Shown here: positions 1-9,087 of the stretch, in pieces
Layout of the letters: each line of letters begins with the position of its first letter
Numbering within the stretch: the stretch's first letter is position 1
Source of the DNA: Streptomyces sp. NBC_00335
Lineage (GTDB): Bacteria; Actinomycetota; Actinomycetes; Streptomycetales; Streptomycetaceae
NCBI RefSeq assembly: GCF_036127095.1
Contig: NZ_CP108006.1
Coordinates: forward strand, 3,844,001-3,908,000
Direction: 5' to 3'
Length of the DNA stretch: 64,000 nucleotides
Translations under genes and position numbers: made by a program
Notes under the pieces: model-generated
What the model was told of the DNA's origin: nothing
Database searches by the model: none
The model's input: the letters and a program-made list of their open reading frames with translations, nothing else

Positions 1-1292
1 GCACCGGCCAGGACACCGCCTTCACCGAGGGCCGGGACGTCTGGTGGCACGAGATCGTCGAGCGCCAGTCCGCGGAGCACACCCCGCAGGCCTTCGACGC
101 CGAGCACCCGCTGTTCATCCTGTACACCTCGGGGACCACGGGTAAGCCCAAGGGCATCCTGCACACCTCCGGCGGCTACCTCACGCAGGCCTCGTACACC
201 CACCACGCGGTGTTCGACCTGAAGCCGGAGTCGGACGTCTACTGGTGCACCGCCGACATCGGCTGGGTGACCGGGCACTCCTACATCGTCTACGGGCCGC
301 TCGCCAACGGCGCCACCCAGGTGATGTACGAGGGCACGCCGGACACCCCGCACCAGGGCCGGTTCTGGGAGGTCGTACAGAAGTACGGCGTCACCATCCT
401 CTACACCGCGCCCACCGCGATCCGCACCTTCATGAAGTGGGGAGACGACATCCCCGCGAAGTTCGACCTCTCCAGCCTTCGCGTGCTGGGCTCGGTCGGC
501 GAGCCGATCAACCCCGAGGCCTGGATCTGGTACCGCAAGCACATCGGCGGCGACCGCTGCCCGATCGTGGACACGTGGTGGCAGACCGAGACCGGCGCGA
601 TGATGATCTCCCCGCTGCCCGGTGTCACCGAGACCAAGCCCGGCTCCGCCCAGCGCGCCCTGCCCGGAATCGCCGCCACCGTCGTGGACGACGAGGCGAA
701 CGAGGTCCCCAACGGCGGAGGCGGCTACCTCGTCCTCACCGAGCCGTGGCCCTCCATGCTCCGCACCATCTGGGGCGACGACCAGCGCTACATCGACACC
801 TACTGGTCCCGCTTCGAGGGCAAGTACTTCGCCGGCGACGGCGCCAAGAAGGACGAGGACGGCGACATCTGGCTCCTCGGCCGCGTCGACGACGTCATGC
901 TCGTCTCCGGCCACAACATCTCCACCACCGAAGTCGAGTCCGCGCTCGTCTCGCACCCCTCGGTCGCCGAGGCGGCGGTCGTCGGCGCCGCCGACGAGAC
1001 CACCGGCCAGGCCATCGTCGCCTTCGTCATCCTGCGCGGCAGCGCCTCCGAGACCGACACCCTGGTCGCGGAGCTCCGCAACCACGTCGGCGCCACCCTC
1101 GGCCCCATCGCCAAGCCCAAGCGCATCCTGCCCGTGCAGGAGCTGCCGAAGACCCGCTCCGGCAAGATCATGCGCCGCCTGCTCCGCGACGTCGCCGAGA
1201 ACCGCGCGGTCGGCGACGTCACCACCCTCGCCGACTCCTCCGTCATGGACCTGATCCAGAGCAAGCTGCCGGCCGCCGGCAGCGAGGACTGA
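1..1292 (+). CDS. acsA: Acetyl-CoA synthetase, C-terminal part (5' end outside window)
   Basis: About 430 residues of a roughly 650-residue cytoplasmic enzyme that turns acetate, ATP and CoA into acetyl-CoA through an acetyl-adenylate. The adenylation P-loop [11 protein letters not shown] is encoded near base 120, followed by [15 protein letters not shown] and WWQTETG; the second Trp of that motif is associated with acetate specificity in the family. The C-terminal domain has [16 protein letters not shown] and [11 protein letters not shown], whose Lys is the residue acetylated to inactivate Acs in characterised bacteria. The gene begins left of the window, so its start and promoter cannot be judged. 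A strong hairpin follows the stop. Family is very safe; acetate over propionate is inferred from the motif. Confidence 0.95.
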   Translation, partial: TGQDTAFTEGRDVWWHEIVERQSAEHTPQAFDAEHPLFILYTSGTTGKPKGILHTSGGYLTQASYTHHAVFDLKPESDVYWCTADIGWVTGHSYIVYGPLANGATQVMYEGTPDTPHQGRFWEVVQKYGVTILYTAPTAIRTFMKWGDDIPAKFDLSSLRVLGSVGEPINPEAWIWYRKHIGGDRCPIVDTWWQTETGAMMISPLPGVTETKPGSAQRALPGIAATVVDDEANEVPNGGGGYLVLTEPWPSMLRTIWGDDQRYIDTYWSRFEGKYFAGDGAKKDEDGDIWLLGRVDDVMLVSGHNISTTEVESALVSHPSVAEAAVVGAADETTGQAIVAFVILRGSASETDTLVAELRNHVGATLGPIAKPKRILPVQELPKTRSGKIMRRLLRDVAENRAVGDVTTLADSSVMDLIQSKLPAAGSED

Positions 1293-1333
1293 TCCGCAGG
1301 CCGGGAAAGGTCTGAGACACCCGTACGACACGA

Positions 1334-1374
1334 CGAAAGGGGCATTCGGCGCGGCGCGCCGGATGCCCCTTTCG
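1334..1374. terminator. Intrinsic terminator after acsA
   Basis: A perfect 12-base stem CGAAAGGGGCAT / ATGCCCCTTTCG (1334-1345 and 1363-1374) continues inward with GC-rich pairing. It lies 41 bases after the acsA stop and separates it from the nhaA leader. Confidence 0.75.
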
Positions 1375-1451
1375 CACATAAAGTGACGATCACCGGATAC
1401 ACCCACGCGTACACCCTGTAAAGTATTAGATGGTTAAAGAGCTACTCCACA

Positions 1452-1513
1452 GGGTGCGCCGGGAAGTCTGGTCGGCAACATGCTTCGCCATGCCGTCCAA
1501 CCCACCCCGGAGG
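1452..1513 (+). promoter_or_regulatory. Structured 5' leader of nhaA, copy 1
   Basis: The leader contains GCCGGGAAGTCTGGTCGGC (1458-1476), also present ahead of the second nhaA (29980 onward). It can fold with an outer helix GGGTG/CACCC (1452-1456 with 1503-1507) and an inner GCCG/CGGC hairpin (1458-1461 with 1473-1476). The 3' strand of the outer helix lies one base before the GGAGG ribosome-binding site (1509-1513), so folding could control access to it. In copy 2 the outer helix is GGTGTG/CACACC, so the sequence changes while pairing is kept. The ligand is unknown; Na+, Li+ or H+ would fit the genes. Confidence 0.6.
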
Positions 1514-1521
1514 TGCCCCCC

Positions 1522-2955
1522 GTGGCCGCGCCCAGCCCCACCGACAACCAGAGCCGCAAGCTCCTCGGCCGCCTCTCGCTGCCGGAGCGCCGCTTCGTGG
1601 CCGACGCCCTGCGTGCCGAGACGGTGGGCGGCGTCCTCCTCCTCGTGGCCGCGATCGCCGCCCTCGTCTGGGCGAACGTGCCCGCCATCTCGGCGAGCTA
1701 CGAAAGCGTCCGCTCCTTCCACATCGGGCCCGCCTCCCTCGGCCTGGACCTTTCGCTCCAGCACTGGGCGGCCGACGGCCTGCTGGCCATCTTCTTCTTC
1801 GTCGCCGGCATCGAGCTCAAGCGCGAGCTCGTCGCGGGCGACCTGCGCGACGCCAAGGCGGCCGCGCTCCCGGTGATCGCCGCGATCTGCGGCATGGCCG
1901 TGCCCGCGCTGGTCTACGTACTGACCAACGTGCTCGGCAACGGCTCGACCGACGGCTGGGCGGTCCCGACCGCCACCGACATCGCGTTCGCACTCGCCGT
2001 CCTCGCCGTGATCGGCACCTCGCTGCCGTCCGCCCTGCGCGCGTTCCTGCTGACCCTGGCCGTGGTCGACGACCTGTTCGCCATCATGATCATCGCGGTG
2101 TTCTTCACCAGCGACATCAACTTCCTGGCGCTCGGCGGCGCGGTCGCCGGCCTGGTCCTCTTCTGGTTCCTGCTCCGGGTGAACGTGCACGGCTGGTACG
2201 TCTACGTCCCGCTCGCCCTGGTCATCTGGGGCCTGATGTACAACAGCGGCGTCCACGCCACCATCGCCGGTGTTGCCATGGGCCTGATGCTGCGCTGCCA
2301 CCGCAAGGAGGGCGAGCACCACTCCCCGGGCGAGCACATCGAGCACATGGTCCGGCCCCTCTCCGCCGGTCTGGCCGTCCCGCTCTTCGCCCTGTTCTCG
2401 GCCGGCGTCTCCCTCTCCGACGAGTCCATCGGCCAGGTCTTCACCCGGCCGGAGCCCCTCGGCGTGGTCCTCGGCCTCGTCGTCGGCAAGACGCTCGGCA
2501 TCTTCGGCGGCACCTGGCTCGCCGCCCGCTTCACCAAGGCGGAGCTCAACGACGACCTTTCCTGGCCGGACGTCTTCGCCGTCGCCTCCCTCGCAGGCAT
2601 CGGCTTCACCGTCTCGCTCCTGATCGGCGAGCTCGCCTTCACCGACGACCCCGTCCTCACCGACGAGATCAAGGCCGCCGTCCTGATCGGCTCGCTCATC
2701 GCCGCCATCGTCGCGTGCGTCCTGCTGAAGCTGCGCAACCGCAGGTACAAGGCGCTCACCGAGGACGAGGAGCGCGACGAGGACCTCGACGGCATCCCCG
2801 ACATCTACGAGCAGGACAAGCCGGACTACCACCTGCGGATGGCGAAGATCTACGAGGCCAAGGCCGCGGAGCACCTGCGCAAGGCGGAAGCGGCCACGAT
2901 CGCCGTGTCCGAAGCTCCGGGCGGATCCAGCACCGACGACGGCCGTCCGGCATGA
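1522..2955 (+). CDS. nhaA: Na+/H+ antiporter NhaA (first copy)
   Basis: A 477-residue inner-membrane antiporter that exchanges cytoplasmic Na+ or Li+ for protons. The helices and the paired aspartates of the ion site in LAVVDDLFAIMIIAVF (near residue 182) are present, as are FFFVAGIELKREL and the closing GFTVSLLIGELAF. I place the start at GTG 1522 because GGAGG lies 8 bases upstream; an in-frame ATG at 1480 falls inside the conserved leader and lacks a good site. After the last helix an acidic tail includes DEDLDGIPDIYE, which looks like an EF-hand-type cation loop and recurs in the second NhaA. Function is safe; the role of the tail is inference. Confidence 0.95.
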   Translation: MAAPSPTDNQSRKLLGRLSLPERRFVADALRAETVGGVLLLVAAIAALVWANVPAISASYESVRSFHIGPASLGLDLSLQHWAADGLLAIFFFVAGIELKRELVAGDLRDAKAAALPVIAAICGMAVPALVYVLTNVLGNGSTDGWAVPTATDIAFALAVLAVIGTSLPSALRAFLLTLAVVDDLFAIMIIAVFFTSDINFLALGGAVAGLVLFWFLLRVNVHGWYVYVPLALVIWGLMYNSGVHATIAGVAMGLMLRCHRKEGEHHSPGEHIEHMVRPLSAGLAVPLFALFSAGVSLSDESIGQVFTRPEPLGVVLGLVVGKTLGIFGGTWLAARFTKAELNDDLSWPDVFAVASLAGIGFTVSLLIGELAFTDDPVLTDEIKAAVLIGSLIAAIVACVLLKLRNRRYKALTEDEERDEDLDGIPDIYEQDKPDYHLRMAKIYEAKAAEHLRKAEAATIAVSEAPGGSSTDDGRPA

Positions 2956-3008
2956 TCTGACCTGACGACAGGACAGCCGTCGCAGTCGGACGACAGAGGG
3001 AGAGAGCG

Positions 3009-3467
3009 ATGAGCGCAGTGGACCAAGGGGCCCCAGGAGCCGAGCGCACACTCGGCCAGCTGGTCGCCTCGGCCACCGCCGAGATGTCCGCCCTGGTGCA
3101 CGACGAGATCGCCCTCGCCAAGGTGGAGATCAAGCAGGACGTCAAGCGCGCGGGCATCGGAAGCGGCGCCGCGATCGTCGCGGGCGTGCTCCTCCTCTTC
3201 TCGCTGCCGGTGCTGAGCTTCGCGGCGGCGTACGGGATCCACAACCTCGGACTCGGGCTGGCCTGGTCCTTCCTGATCGTCGGTGTGGCGTTCTGGCTGC
3301 TCGCGGGCGTGATCGGGCTGATCGCCATGGCGAAGTTCAAGAAGATCAAGCCGCCGGTGAAGACCATCGCCTCGGTCAAGGAGACGGCGGCCCTCGTCGG
3401 CACCGTCAAGCCCCACGCCCGGTCGGTCAGTGACAACGCCGTGGGTGTGGCACGCTCGTCCTCATGA
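3009..3467 (+). CDS. Phage holin-like membrane protein (Act_Holin/DUF1469 family)
   Basis: A 152-residue protein with an amphipathic N-terminal helix (QLVASATAEMSALVHDEIAL) and two hydrophobic segments at about residues 50-80 and 87-107, followed by a basic tail. This layout matches the actinobacterial holin superfamily III/DUF1469 proteins, membrane proteins of unknown role that are not true phage holins in chromosomal contexts. A purine-rich GAGGGAGAGAG precedes ATG 3009. The last codons overlap the downstream hydrolase start (ATGA at 3464), so the two are probably co-translated. Confidence 0.8.
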   Translation: MSAVDQGAPGAERTLGQLVASATAEMSALVHDEIALAKVEIKQDVKRAGIGSGAAIVAGVLLLFSLPVLSFAAAYGIHNLGLGLAWSFLIVGVAFWLLAGVIGLIAMAKFKKIKPPVKTIASVKETAALVGTVKPHARSVSDNAVGVARSSS

Positions 3468-4432
3468 CAGCCCCCTCGTCCGATTCCGGCACGTTCGCTG
3501 CGCCCCCCACCGCCGCCACGGCGGTCCGGATCGCCATCCCCGGCGGGCGAGAAGTGACGCACCGGGACGTCGCGGCCAACGGGGCGCGGTTCCACGTCGC
3601 CGAGCTGGGCGACGGACCGCTGGTGCTGCTCCTGCACGGGTTCCCGCAGTTCTGGTGGACGTGGCGGCACCAGATGACCGCGCTGGCCGACGCGGGCTAC
3701 CGGGCGGTCGCGATGGACCTGCGCGGGGTGGGCGGCAGCGACCGCACCCCGCGCGGCTACGACCCGGCCAACCTGGCGCTGGACATCACCGGGGTCGTAC
3801 GGTCCCTCGGCGAGCCCGACGCCGCTCTCGTCGGGCACGATCTGGGCGGCTACCTCGCCTGGACGGCGGCGGTGATGCGGCCCAAGCTGGTGCGCCGGCT
3901 GGTGGTGTCCTCGATGCCGCACCCGCGCCGGTGGCGCTCCGCGATGCTGTCCGACTTCGGCCAGACCCGCGCCAGCTCGCACATCTGGGGCTTCCAGCGG
4001 CCGTTCGTGCCCGAGCGTCAGCTCGTCGCCGACGACGGGGCGCTCGTCGGCGAACTGATCCGCGACTGGTCGGGCCCCCGGCTCCCCGAGGAGGACGATG
4101 TCGCGGTGTACCAGCGCGCGATGTGCATCCCCTCCACCGCGCACTGCTCGGTCGAGCCGTACCGCTGGATGATGCGCTCCATGGCCCGGCCCGACGGCCT
4201 GCAGTTCAACCGGCGCATGAAGCGGCCGGTGCGGGTGCCGACGCTGCACCTGCACGGCTCGCTCGATCCGGTGATGCGCACGCGGAGTGCGGCGGGGTCC
4301 GGGCAGTACGTCGAAGCCCCGTACCGCTGGCGGCTCTTCGACGGGCTCGGGCACTTCCCGCACGAGGAGGACCCGGTGGCGTTCTCGACCGAGCTGGTCA
4401 ACTGGCTGAAGGATCCCGAGCCGGACCGCTGA
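3464..4432 (+). CDS. Alpha/beta hydrolase, epoxide-hydrolase-like
   Basis: A 322-residue cytoplasmic alpha/beta-fold hydrolase. The oxyanion motif HGFPQFWWTWRHQM, the nucleophile elbow GHDLGGYLAW and the catalytic histidine in GLGHFPHEEDP are visible. The nucleophile is Asp rather than Ser, as in soluble epoxide hydrolases and haloalkane dehalogenases; HGFPQFWW is typical of the epoxide-hydrolase branch. The start overlaps the stop of the preceding membrane-protein gene by four bases. The same pairing of hydrolase and holin-like gene next to a MarP protease is usual in Streptomyces. The substrate cannot be predicted. Confidence 0.88.
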   Translation: MTAPSSDSGTFAAPPTAATAVRIAIPGGREVTHRDVAANGARFHVAELGDGPLVLLLHGFPQFWWTWRHQMTALADAGYRAVAMDLRGVGGSDRTPRGYDPANLALDITGVVRSLGEPDAALVGHDLGGYLAWTAAVMRPKLVRRLVVSSMPHPRRWRSAMLSDFGQTRASSHIWGFQRPFVPERQLVADDGALVGELIRDWSGPRLPEEDDVAVYQRAMCIPSTAHCSVEPYRWMMRSMARPDGLQFNRRMKRPVRVPTLHLHGSLDPVMRTRSAAGSGQYVEAPYRWRLFDGLGHFPHEEDPVAFSTELVNWLKDPEPDR

Positions 4433-4819
4433 GCCGACGGTCTCTTATATGACAAGCATTCAATTGCCTGGCGCATAGGCCAATTGGCCGCCCCGAACGC
4501 GATTACCGACCTTGGGCCCCGGGCAGAGCTCGGAGTATGGGCTGGACGCACGACTACGGTGACACCGCACACGAACGCCGCTCGACGGTCACGCCGGGCA
4601 CGCACAGGGGGCAGGGCCGCGAAGGCCACGACGACCCCCGACTCGGGATTCCGCGCATCCTGCGCCGACGGGCCCGCTGGGTCTCCGCCAGGCTCAGGCA
4701 CCAACGCACGTAGGCAAGGGGCCGGCAAGGCTTCCCGGGCCCGGCAGGGGCTCCCGGGCCCCGGCGGGGCCACGGGGCCTGCGGCAGGGCCACGGGGCCC
4801 CTCAAGGCTCCCGTAGGGC
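4433..4819. other. Spacer between convergent hydrolase and marP genes
   Basis: This 387-base stretch contains an unusually AT-rich patch just after the hydrolase stop (around 4441-4500, with two CAATTG/CCAATTGG copies), one possible small gene (4537-4713) and a GC-rich tail with GGGGCC-type repeats (4735-4800). I see no clear terminator. Confidence 0.4.
4537..4713 (+). CDS. Possible small protein of 58 residues
   Basis: An ATG reading frame of 58 codons begins MGWTHDYGDTAHERR and ends RWVSARLRHQRT. Third codon positions are mostly G or C, as in real genes here, and the peptide is strongly basic (Arg and His rich). A weak ribosome-binding site (CTCGGAG) sits very close to the ATG. I do not recognise a family. 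The codon pattern is the main support; it could be chance in high-GC DNA. Confidence 0.45.
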   Translation: MGWTHDYGDTAHERRSTVTPGTHRGQGREGHDDPRLGIPRILRRRARWVSARLRHQRT

Positions 4820-6031
4820 TCAGAGAGCGCAACCCTGGCTGTCGACCCGCCGGTTCGCCGTCTCCCCGATCCGGATGTCCTCGCGGATCTCCTCCGTGGT
4901 CAGGGCGTAACCGGTGTTGGGGTCGTCGAGGGACTTCGCGAAGACGACTCCGTACACCCTGCCCTCGGGCGTCAGCAGCGGGCCGCCGGAGTTGCCCTGG
5001 CGGACCGTCGCGTACAGGGAGTAGACGTCCCGTCGTACGGTTCCGCGGTGGTAGATGTCCGGGCCGTTGGCGTTGATCCGGCCGCGGACGCGTGCCGCGC
5101 GGACGTCGTACGCGCCGTTCTCCGGGAAGCCCGCGACGATGGCGTCGCTGCCGCTCGACGCGCCCTTGTCGGTGAACTCCAGTGCCGGCGCCTTCAGCTT
5201 GGGCACGTCCAGGACGGCGATGTCGCGCTCCCAGTCGTAGAGCACGACCTTGCCGTCGTAGAGCTTGCCCTCGCCGCCGACCTGCACGGTCGGTTCGCCG
5301 ACCCCGCCGACCACGTGCGCGTTGGTCATCACCTTGCCCGGCGCGAAGACGAAGCCGGTGCCCTCCAGCACCTTGCTGCACGCGGGCGCCGTGCCGACGA
5401 CCTTCACGATCGACTGCTTGGCGTGCTCGGCCACGGGGCTGCGCGCGAGCAGCGGGTCCGGCGGCTGGACCTCGGTGATCGGCTCGTTGGAGAACGGGCT
5501 GAAGACCTGCGGGAAGCCGTTGCGCGCCAGGGTGGAGCTGAAGTCCGAGAACCAGGTGTTCGCCTGCGCGGGAAGGACCCGCGAGACGCCGAAGAGCACC
5601 TTGGAGTTGCGGACCTCCTTGCCCAGCGTGGGAATTGACGTGCCGGCGACCAGGGAACCGATCAGCCAGGCCACCAGCAGCATCGCGACCACGTTCACCA
5701 GGGCGCCGCCCGTCGCGTCCAGCGCGCGGGCCGGGGACCAGGTGATGTGGCGCCGGAGCTTGCTGCCCAGATGGGTGGTCAGCGCCTGGCCGATCGAGGC
5801 ACAGACGATGATCACGACCACGGCGATGACGACGACCGTCGTGGACACCTGGGTGCCGTTGTCGGTGACCCGGTCCCAGATCAGGGGCAGCAGGGACACG
5901 GCGACGAGACCACCGCCGAGGAAACCGATCACCGACAGGATGCCGACGACGAACCCCTGGCGGTAGCCGACGATCGCGAACCACACGGCGGCGAGCAGCA
6001 ACAAGATGTCCAGCACGTTCACAGGGCTCAC
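4820..6031 (-). CDS. marP: MarP-family membrane serine protease (CvpA plus trypsin domains)
   Basis: A 403-residue protein with four N-terminal membrane segments of the colicin V production (CvpA) type, roughly residues 5-135, followed by a trypsin-like protease domain outside the membrane. The catalytic triad is readable: His in KVMTNAHVVGG, Asp in WERDIAVLD and Ser in VRQGNSGGPLL. MarP in mycobacteria supports acid and oxidative-stress resistance through periplasmic proteolysis; the same broad role is inferred. The start is GTG 6031, four bases after the Nudix gene stop, so it is probably co-transcribed with that gene. Identity is strong from domain order. Confidence 0.92.
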   Translation of the reverse strand: MSPVNVLDILLLLAAVWFAIVGYRQGFVVGILSVIGFLGGGLVAVSLLPLIWDRVTDNGTQVSTTVVVIAVVVIIVCASIGQALTTHLGSKLRRHITWSPARALDATGGALVNVVAMLLVAWLIGSLVAGTSIPTLGKEVRNSKVLFGVSRVLPAQANTWFSDFSSTLARNGFPQVFSPFSNEPITEVQPPDPLLARSPVAEHAKQSIVKVVGTAPACSKVLEGTGFVFAPGKVMTNAHVVGGVGEPTVQVGGEGKLYDGKVVLYDWERDIAVLDVPKLKAPALEFTDKGASSGSDAIVAGFPENGAYDVRAARVRGRINANGPDIYHRGTVRRDVYSLYATVRQGNSGGPLLTPEGRVYGVVFAKSLDDPNTGYALTTEEIREDIRIGETANRRVDSQGCAL

Positions 6032-6035
6032 CGTC

Positions 6036-6797
6036 TCATGCGCGCCAGTCGAGCGGGACTTCCCGGGACCGGTCCCAGGGGCGTTCCCAGCCGGCGAAGT
6101 GCAGGATCCGGTCGATCACTCCGGCGGTGAAACCCCAGACCAGAGCCGATTCCACGGTGAAGGCCGGGCCGTGGAAGCCGCTCGGGTGGACGACGGTGAC
6201 GCGGTGCTGCGGGTCCGTGAGATCGGCCACGGGCACCGTGAAGACGCGGGCGGTCTCGGCCGGGTCGACCACGCCGACCGGGCTGGGGTCGCGCCACCAG
6301 CCGAGCACCGGGCTCACGACGAACCCGCTGACCGGGATGTAGAGGCGCGGCAGCACCCCGAAGAGCTGGACCCCGGCCGGATCCAGACCGGTCTCCTCCT
6401 CCGCCTCGCGCAGCGCGGCGCGCAGCGGGCCCGTGGTGTGCGGGTCGCCGTCCTCGGGGTCGAGGGCCCCGCCGGGGAAGGAGGGCTGGCCGGGGTGCGA
6501 ACGCAGGGTGCCGGCGCGCTCCATCAGCAGCAGCTCCGGGCCTCGGGGGCCCTCGCCGAAGAGGATCAGTACGGCGGACTGGCGGCCGCGGCCGTCCTCC
6601 GGCGGCAGGAACCGGCTGAGCTGGGTGGGCCGGACCGTCCGGGCCGCCTCGACGACGGGGTCCAGCCAGTCGGGCAGGCCGTGGGTGCGCAGGTCGATGC
6701 TTCCGCGCGGGCCGCGCCGGGTGTCGTACGGGGCCCCGTGCGCGGCGGCTGCGCCGAGCCCGGTGTCAGCGCGGCGGTTCTGCGTGGCCTCTGTCAT
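6036..6797 (-). CDS. Nudix hydrolase, CoA pyrophosphatase-like
   Basis: A roughly 253-residue Nudix protein. The Nudix box is GGALDPEDGDP...LREAEEETGL, with the metal-binding REAEEE core, and a preceding SHPGQPSFPGG segment typical of the CoA/NUDT7-like (YeaB) group, which cleaves CoA or related dinucleotide pyrophosphates. Arg/Ser-rich HPGQPSFPGG is the CoA-group signature. I chose ATG 6797 because GACAGGGG lies six bases ahead; an in-frame start 36 bases upstream is possible. The gene lies directly upstream of marP with a four-base gap, which suggests one transcript. Confidence 0.85.
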   Translation of the reverse strand: MTEATQNRRADTGLGAAAAHGAPYDTRRGPRGSIDLRTHGLPDWLDPVVEAARTVRPTQLSRFLPPEDGRGRQSAVLILFGEGPRGPELLLMERAGTLRSHPGQPSFPGGALDPEDGDPHTTGPLRAALREAEEETGLDPAGVQLFGVLPRLYIPVSGFVVSPVLGWWRDPSPVGVVDPAETARVFTVPVADLTDPQHRVTVVHPSGFHGPAFTVESALVWGFTAGVIDRILHFAGWERPWDRSREVPLDWRA

Positions 6798-6904
6798 AGG
6801 CACCCCTGTCCGTGGTCCCCCACACACCGCCAAACGCGGTGCGGGTAGCGATTCGTTCCTTGCGGGTGCGGCTCCGCTGCCGGGGCCCCGCCCCGGATCC
6901 CGCG

Positions 6905-6925
6905 CCTCGAACGCCGGCGGGGCTG
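6905..6925 (+). repeat. Streptomyces intergenic repeat, copy 1
   Basis: CCTCGAACGCCGGCGGGGCTG lies in the gap between nth and the Nudix gene. It matches copies at 8974, 11788 and 11865 at most positions. Its function is unknown. Confidence 0.6.
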
Positions 6926-6983
6926 GATGTCACGGCGCCGGCAGCCTGAGCAGCGCGGTGGCGGGCTCAGGCGCTGACCGGGC

Positions 6984-7793
6984 TCAGGCGTCCACCGGGC
7001 CGGATTTGGCAGGCGCCGGGAGGCCCGGGTAGTCCGGGGGCGGGCTCAGGCGCTGGCCGGGCTGGCCGCCCTTCTCGTACTTCAGGAGCTTCGCCGCCTT
7101 GTCCGGGTCGGTCTCGCCCTCCCCGTAGGACGGGCAGAGCGGTGCGATCGGGCAGGCCCCGCAGGCGGGCTTGCGGGAATGGCAGATCCGGCGGCCGTGG
7201 AAGACGACGCGGTGCGAGAGCATCGTCCACTCGCTCTTCGGGAAGATCGCGCAGATCTCCGCCTCGACCTTCTCCGGGTCCTCCTGCTCGGTCCACTTCC
7301 AGCGCCGCACCAGCCGGCCGAAGTGGGTGTCGACCGTGATCCCGGGCACGCCGAAGGCGTTGCCGAGCACCACGTTCGCCGTCTTGCGGCCCACCCCGGG
7401 GAGCGTCACCAGGTCCTCGATCCGGCCGGGCACCTCGCCGCCGAAGTCGTCCCGCAGCGCCTGTGAGAGGCCGAGCAGGGACTTGGCCTTCGCCCGGAAG
7501 AACCCGGTCGGCCGGATGATCTCCTCCAGCGCCTCCGGATCGGCTCCGGCCATGTCCTCGGGGGTCGGGTACGCGGCGAAGAGGGCCGGGGTCGTCTGGT
7601 TCACACGCAGGTCGGTGGTCTGCGCGGACAGGACGGTGGCGACCAGCAGCTCGAAGGAGTTGCGGAAGTCGAGCTCCGGGTGCGCGTACGGGTAGACCTC
7701 CGCCAGCTCGCGGTTGATCCTGCGTGCCCGCCGCACCATCGCCAGATGGCTCTCCGGCTTCGCCCCGGCCTTCTTGACCTTGCTCTCTGCCAT
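6984..7793 (-). CDS. nth: Endonuclease III (DNA glycosylase/AP lyase)
   Basis: A 269-residue base-excision repair enzyme that removes oxidised pyrimidines and cuts the abasic site. The helix-hairpin-helix [12 protein letters not shown] carries the catalytic lysine, and the catalytic aspartate is in ITVDTHFGR. The C-terminal iron-sulfur cluster ligands follow the family spacing in [18 protein letters not shown] basic N-terminal extension (about 20 residues) is common in actinobacteria. It is transcribed away from crp; the gap to the downstream Nudix gene (186 bases) holds an intergenic repeat, so an independent transcript is likely. Confidence 0.95.
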   Translation of the reverse strand: MAESKVKKAGAKPESHLAMVRRARRINRELAEVYPYAHPELDFRNSFELLVATVLSAQTTDLRVNQTTPALFAAYPTPEDMAGADPEALEEIIRPTGFFRAKAKSLLGLSQALRDDFGGEVPGRIEDLVTLPGVGRKTANVVLGNAFGVPGITVDTHFGRLVRRWKWTEQEDPEKVEAEICAIFPKSEWTMLSHRVVFHGRRICHSRKPACGACPIAPLCPSYGEGETDPDKAAKLLKYEKGGQPGQRLSPPPDYPGLPAPAKSGPVDA

Positions 7794-8191
7794 CCCCGAA
7801 GGCTACGCCGCACAGCCCTCCGCCCGTGGCCGGACGTGAGCTCCGCCCGGCCGGGGTTTCTTGGCCGAAGTTTTGCCCTGAAGCGGGGGTGACTGCTCCG
7901 GGAGGGCTCCCACCAGGCCGTGTTCGCCCACGGCTGAATTTACCGTGGCCGTCACTCCGCCGGACCCCTTGGCCTGTGCTCTCACCGGCCTGTTGGACCC
8001 GCCGCAGGTCCGGGACGGGGTGACTACGACACCCCCGGACCTGAGGTAACACCACCCCGATCGGCCTCTCGCCGCACAGCACACCCGTACGTCCGGCATC
8101 CTTGTGATGAACGTGATTGATCGCACTGTTTGAGCCGTCCGGCAAAATGGGGGAGCGATCCCCCTGGCTGGTCGACATAGGAGAGAGACTC
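7794..8191. other. Divergent nth/crp control region
   Basis: These 398 bases hold no credible gene. They contain a long imperfect hairpin at 8008-8040 (GTCCGGG..GGGGTG pairing with CACCCC..CGGAC), a possible Crp half-match dyad at 8113-8126 and the crp ribosome-binding site (AGGAG, 8179-8183). Promoters for both genes must lie here. Confidence 0.5.
8113..8126. promoter_or_regulatory. Possible Crp-type operator upstream of crp
   Basis: GTGATTGATCGCAC has the GTG-N8-CAC layout of Streptomyces Crp sites but lacks the usual G two bases before CAC. It lies 66 bases before the crp start, which would fit autoregulation. This is only a weak match. Confidence 0.3.
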
Positions 8192-8866
8192 GTGGACGAC
8201 GTACTGCGGCGTGCCCCGCTCTTCGCGGCGCTCGATGACGAGCAGGCCGCGGAGCTCCGCGCCTCCATGGGCGAGGTGACCCTCGCACGTGGTGACGCCC
8301 TGTTCCACGAGGGCGACCCCGGTGACCGGCTCTACGTCGTCACCGAGGGCAAGGTGAAGCTGCACCGCACCTCCCCCGACGGCCGCGAGAACATGCTGGC
8401 CGTCCTCGGCCCCGGAGAGCTGATCGGCGAGCTGTCGCTGTTCGACCCGGGCCCGCGCACCGCCACCGCCACCGCGCTGACCGAGGTCAAGCTGCTGGGT
8501 CTGGGTCACGGAGACCTCCAGCCCTGGCTGAACGCCCGGCCCGAGGTGGCGACCGCGCTGCTGCGCGCCGTCGCGCGGCGCCTGCGCAAGACCAACGACC
8601 AGATGTCCGACCTGGTCTTCTCCGACGTCCCGGGCCGCGTGGCCCGTGCGCTCCTCGACCTGTCGCGCCGCTTCGGCGTGCAGTCGGAGGAGGGCATCCA
8701 CGTCGTGCACGACCTCACGCAGGAGGAGCTGGCCCAGCTCGTCGGCGCGTCGCGCGAGACCGTGAACAAGGCCCTGGCCGACTTCGCGGGACGCGGATGG
8801 CTCCGCCTGGAGGCGCGTGCGGTGATTCTTCTCGACGTGGAGCGGCTCGCGAAGCGGTCCCGCTGA
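8192..8866 (+). CDS. crp: Crp/Fnr family transcription regulator (cAMP receptor protein)
   Basis: A 224-residue global regulator. The N-terminal cyclic-nucleotide-binding barrel includes FHEGDPGDRLYVVTEGKVKL and the phosphate-binding cassette GELIGELSLFDPGPRTATATA; the C-terminal helix-turn-helix is LTQEELAQLVGASRETVNKAL. In S. coelicolor the orthologue SCO3571 governs germination and secondary metabolism. GTG 8192 is chosen because ATAGGAG precedes it at good spacing and because the protein then has the usual length; a longer in-frame start at 8117 overlaps the putative operator. Identity is very safe. Confidence 0.95.
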   Translation: MDDVLRRAPLFAALDDEQAAELRASMGEVTLARGDALFHEGDPGDRLYVVTEGKVKLHRTSPDGRENMLAVLGPGELIGELSLFDPGPRTATATALTEVKLLGLGHGDLQPWLNARPEVATALLRAVARRLRKTNDQMSDLVFSDVPGRVARALLDLSRRFGVQSEEGIHVVHDLTQEELAQLVGASRETVNKALADFAGRGWLRLEARAVILLDVERLAKRSR

Positions 8867-8940
8867 CGCCGGTCACAGTCGTGTGAGGGGTCCTGCCCGG
8901 TCGGGCGGGGCCCCTTCCGCGTACCTGCGGCGCCGTTCCG

Positions 8941-8953
8941 GGGGCTCTGCCCC
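8941..8953. repeat. Small GC hairpin in the crp downstream gap
   Basis: GGGGCTCTGCCCC forms a five-base stem with a three-base loop. Together with the repeat at 8974 it resembles the hairpin and repeat pair found again at 11840-11884. Confidence 0.5.
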
Positions 8954-8973
8954 CGCGCCCCTGCGCCCCCGCG

Positions 8974-8994
8974 CCTCAAACGACGGCGGGGCTG
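8974..8994 (+). repeat. Streptomyces intergenic repeat, copy 2
   Basis: CCTCAAACGACGGCGGGGCTG, in the gap between crp and the nucleotidyltransferase gene, differs from copy 1 at a few positions. It is preceded by a GGGGC/GCCCC hairpin. Confidence 0.6.
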
Positions 8995-9087
8995 ATTTCG
9001 GCTGCGCCGTGGCTGCCCGGCGGCCGGATGCGAGCACCCGGCGTTTCGCCCCGCGGTGTGCCGCCCGGGGAAAGGCACAGTGGACCC

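Noticed and set aside
1426..3051. A 541-codon minus-strand frame opposite nhaA
   Set aside because: It covers the nhaA gene in the opposite strand, with low-complexity Glu/Gly/Asp/Val content and no ribosome-binding site.
3009..3467. Reading the holin-like gene as a prophage lysis gene
   Set aside because: No endolysin or phage genes are nearby, and this family is part of the ordinary chromosome in actinobacteria.
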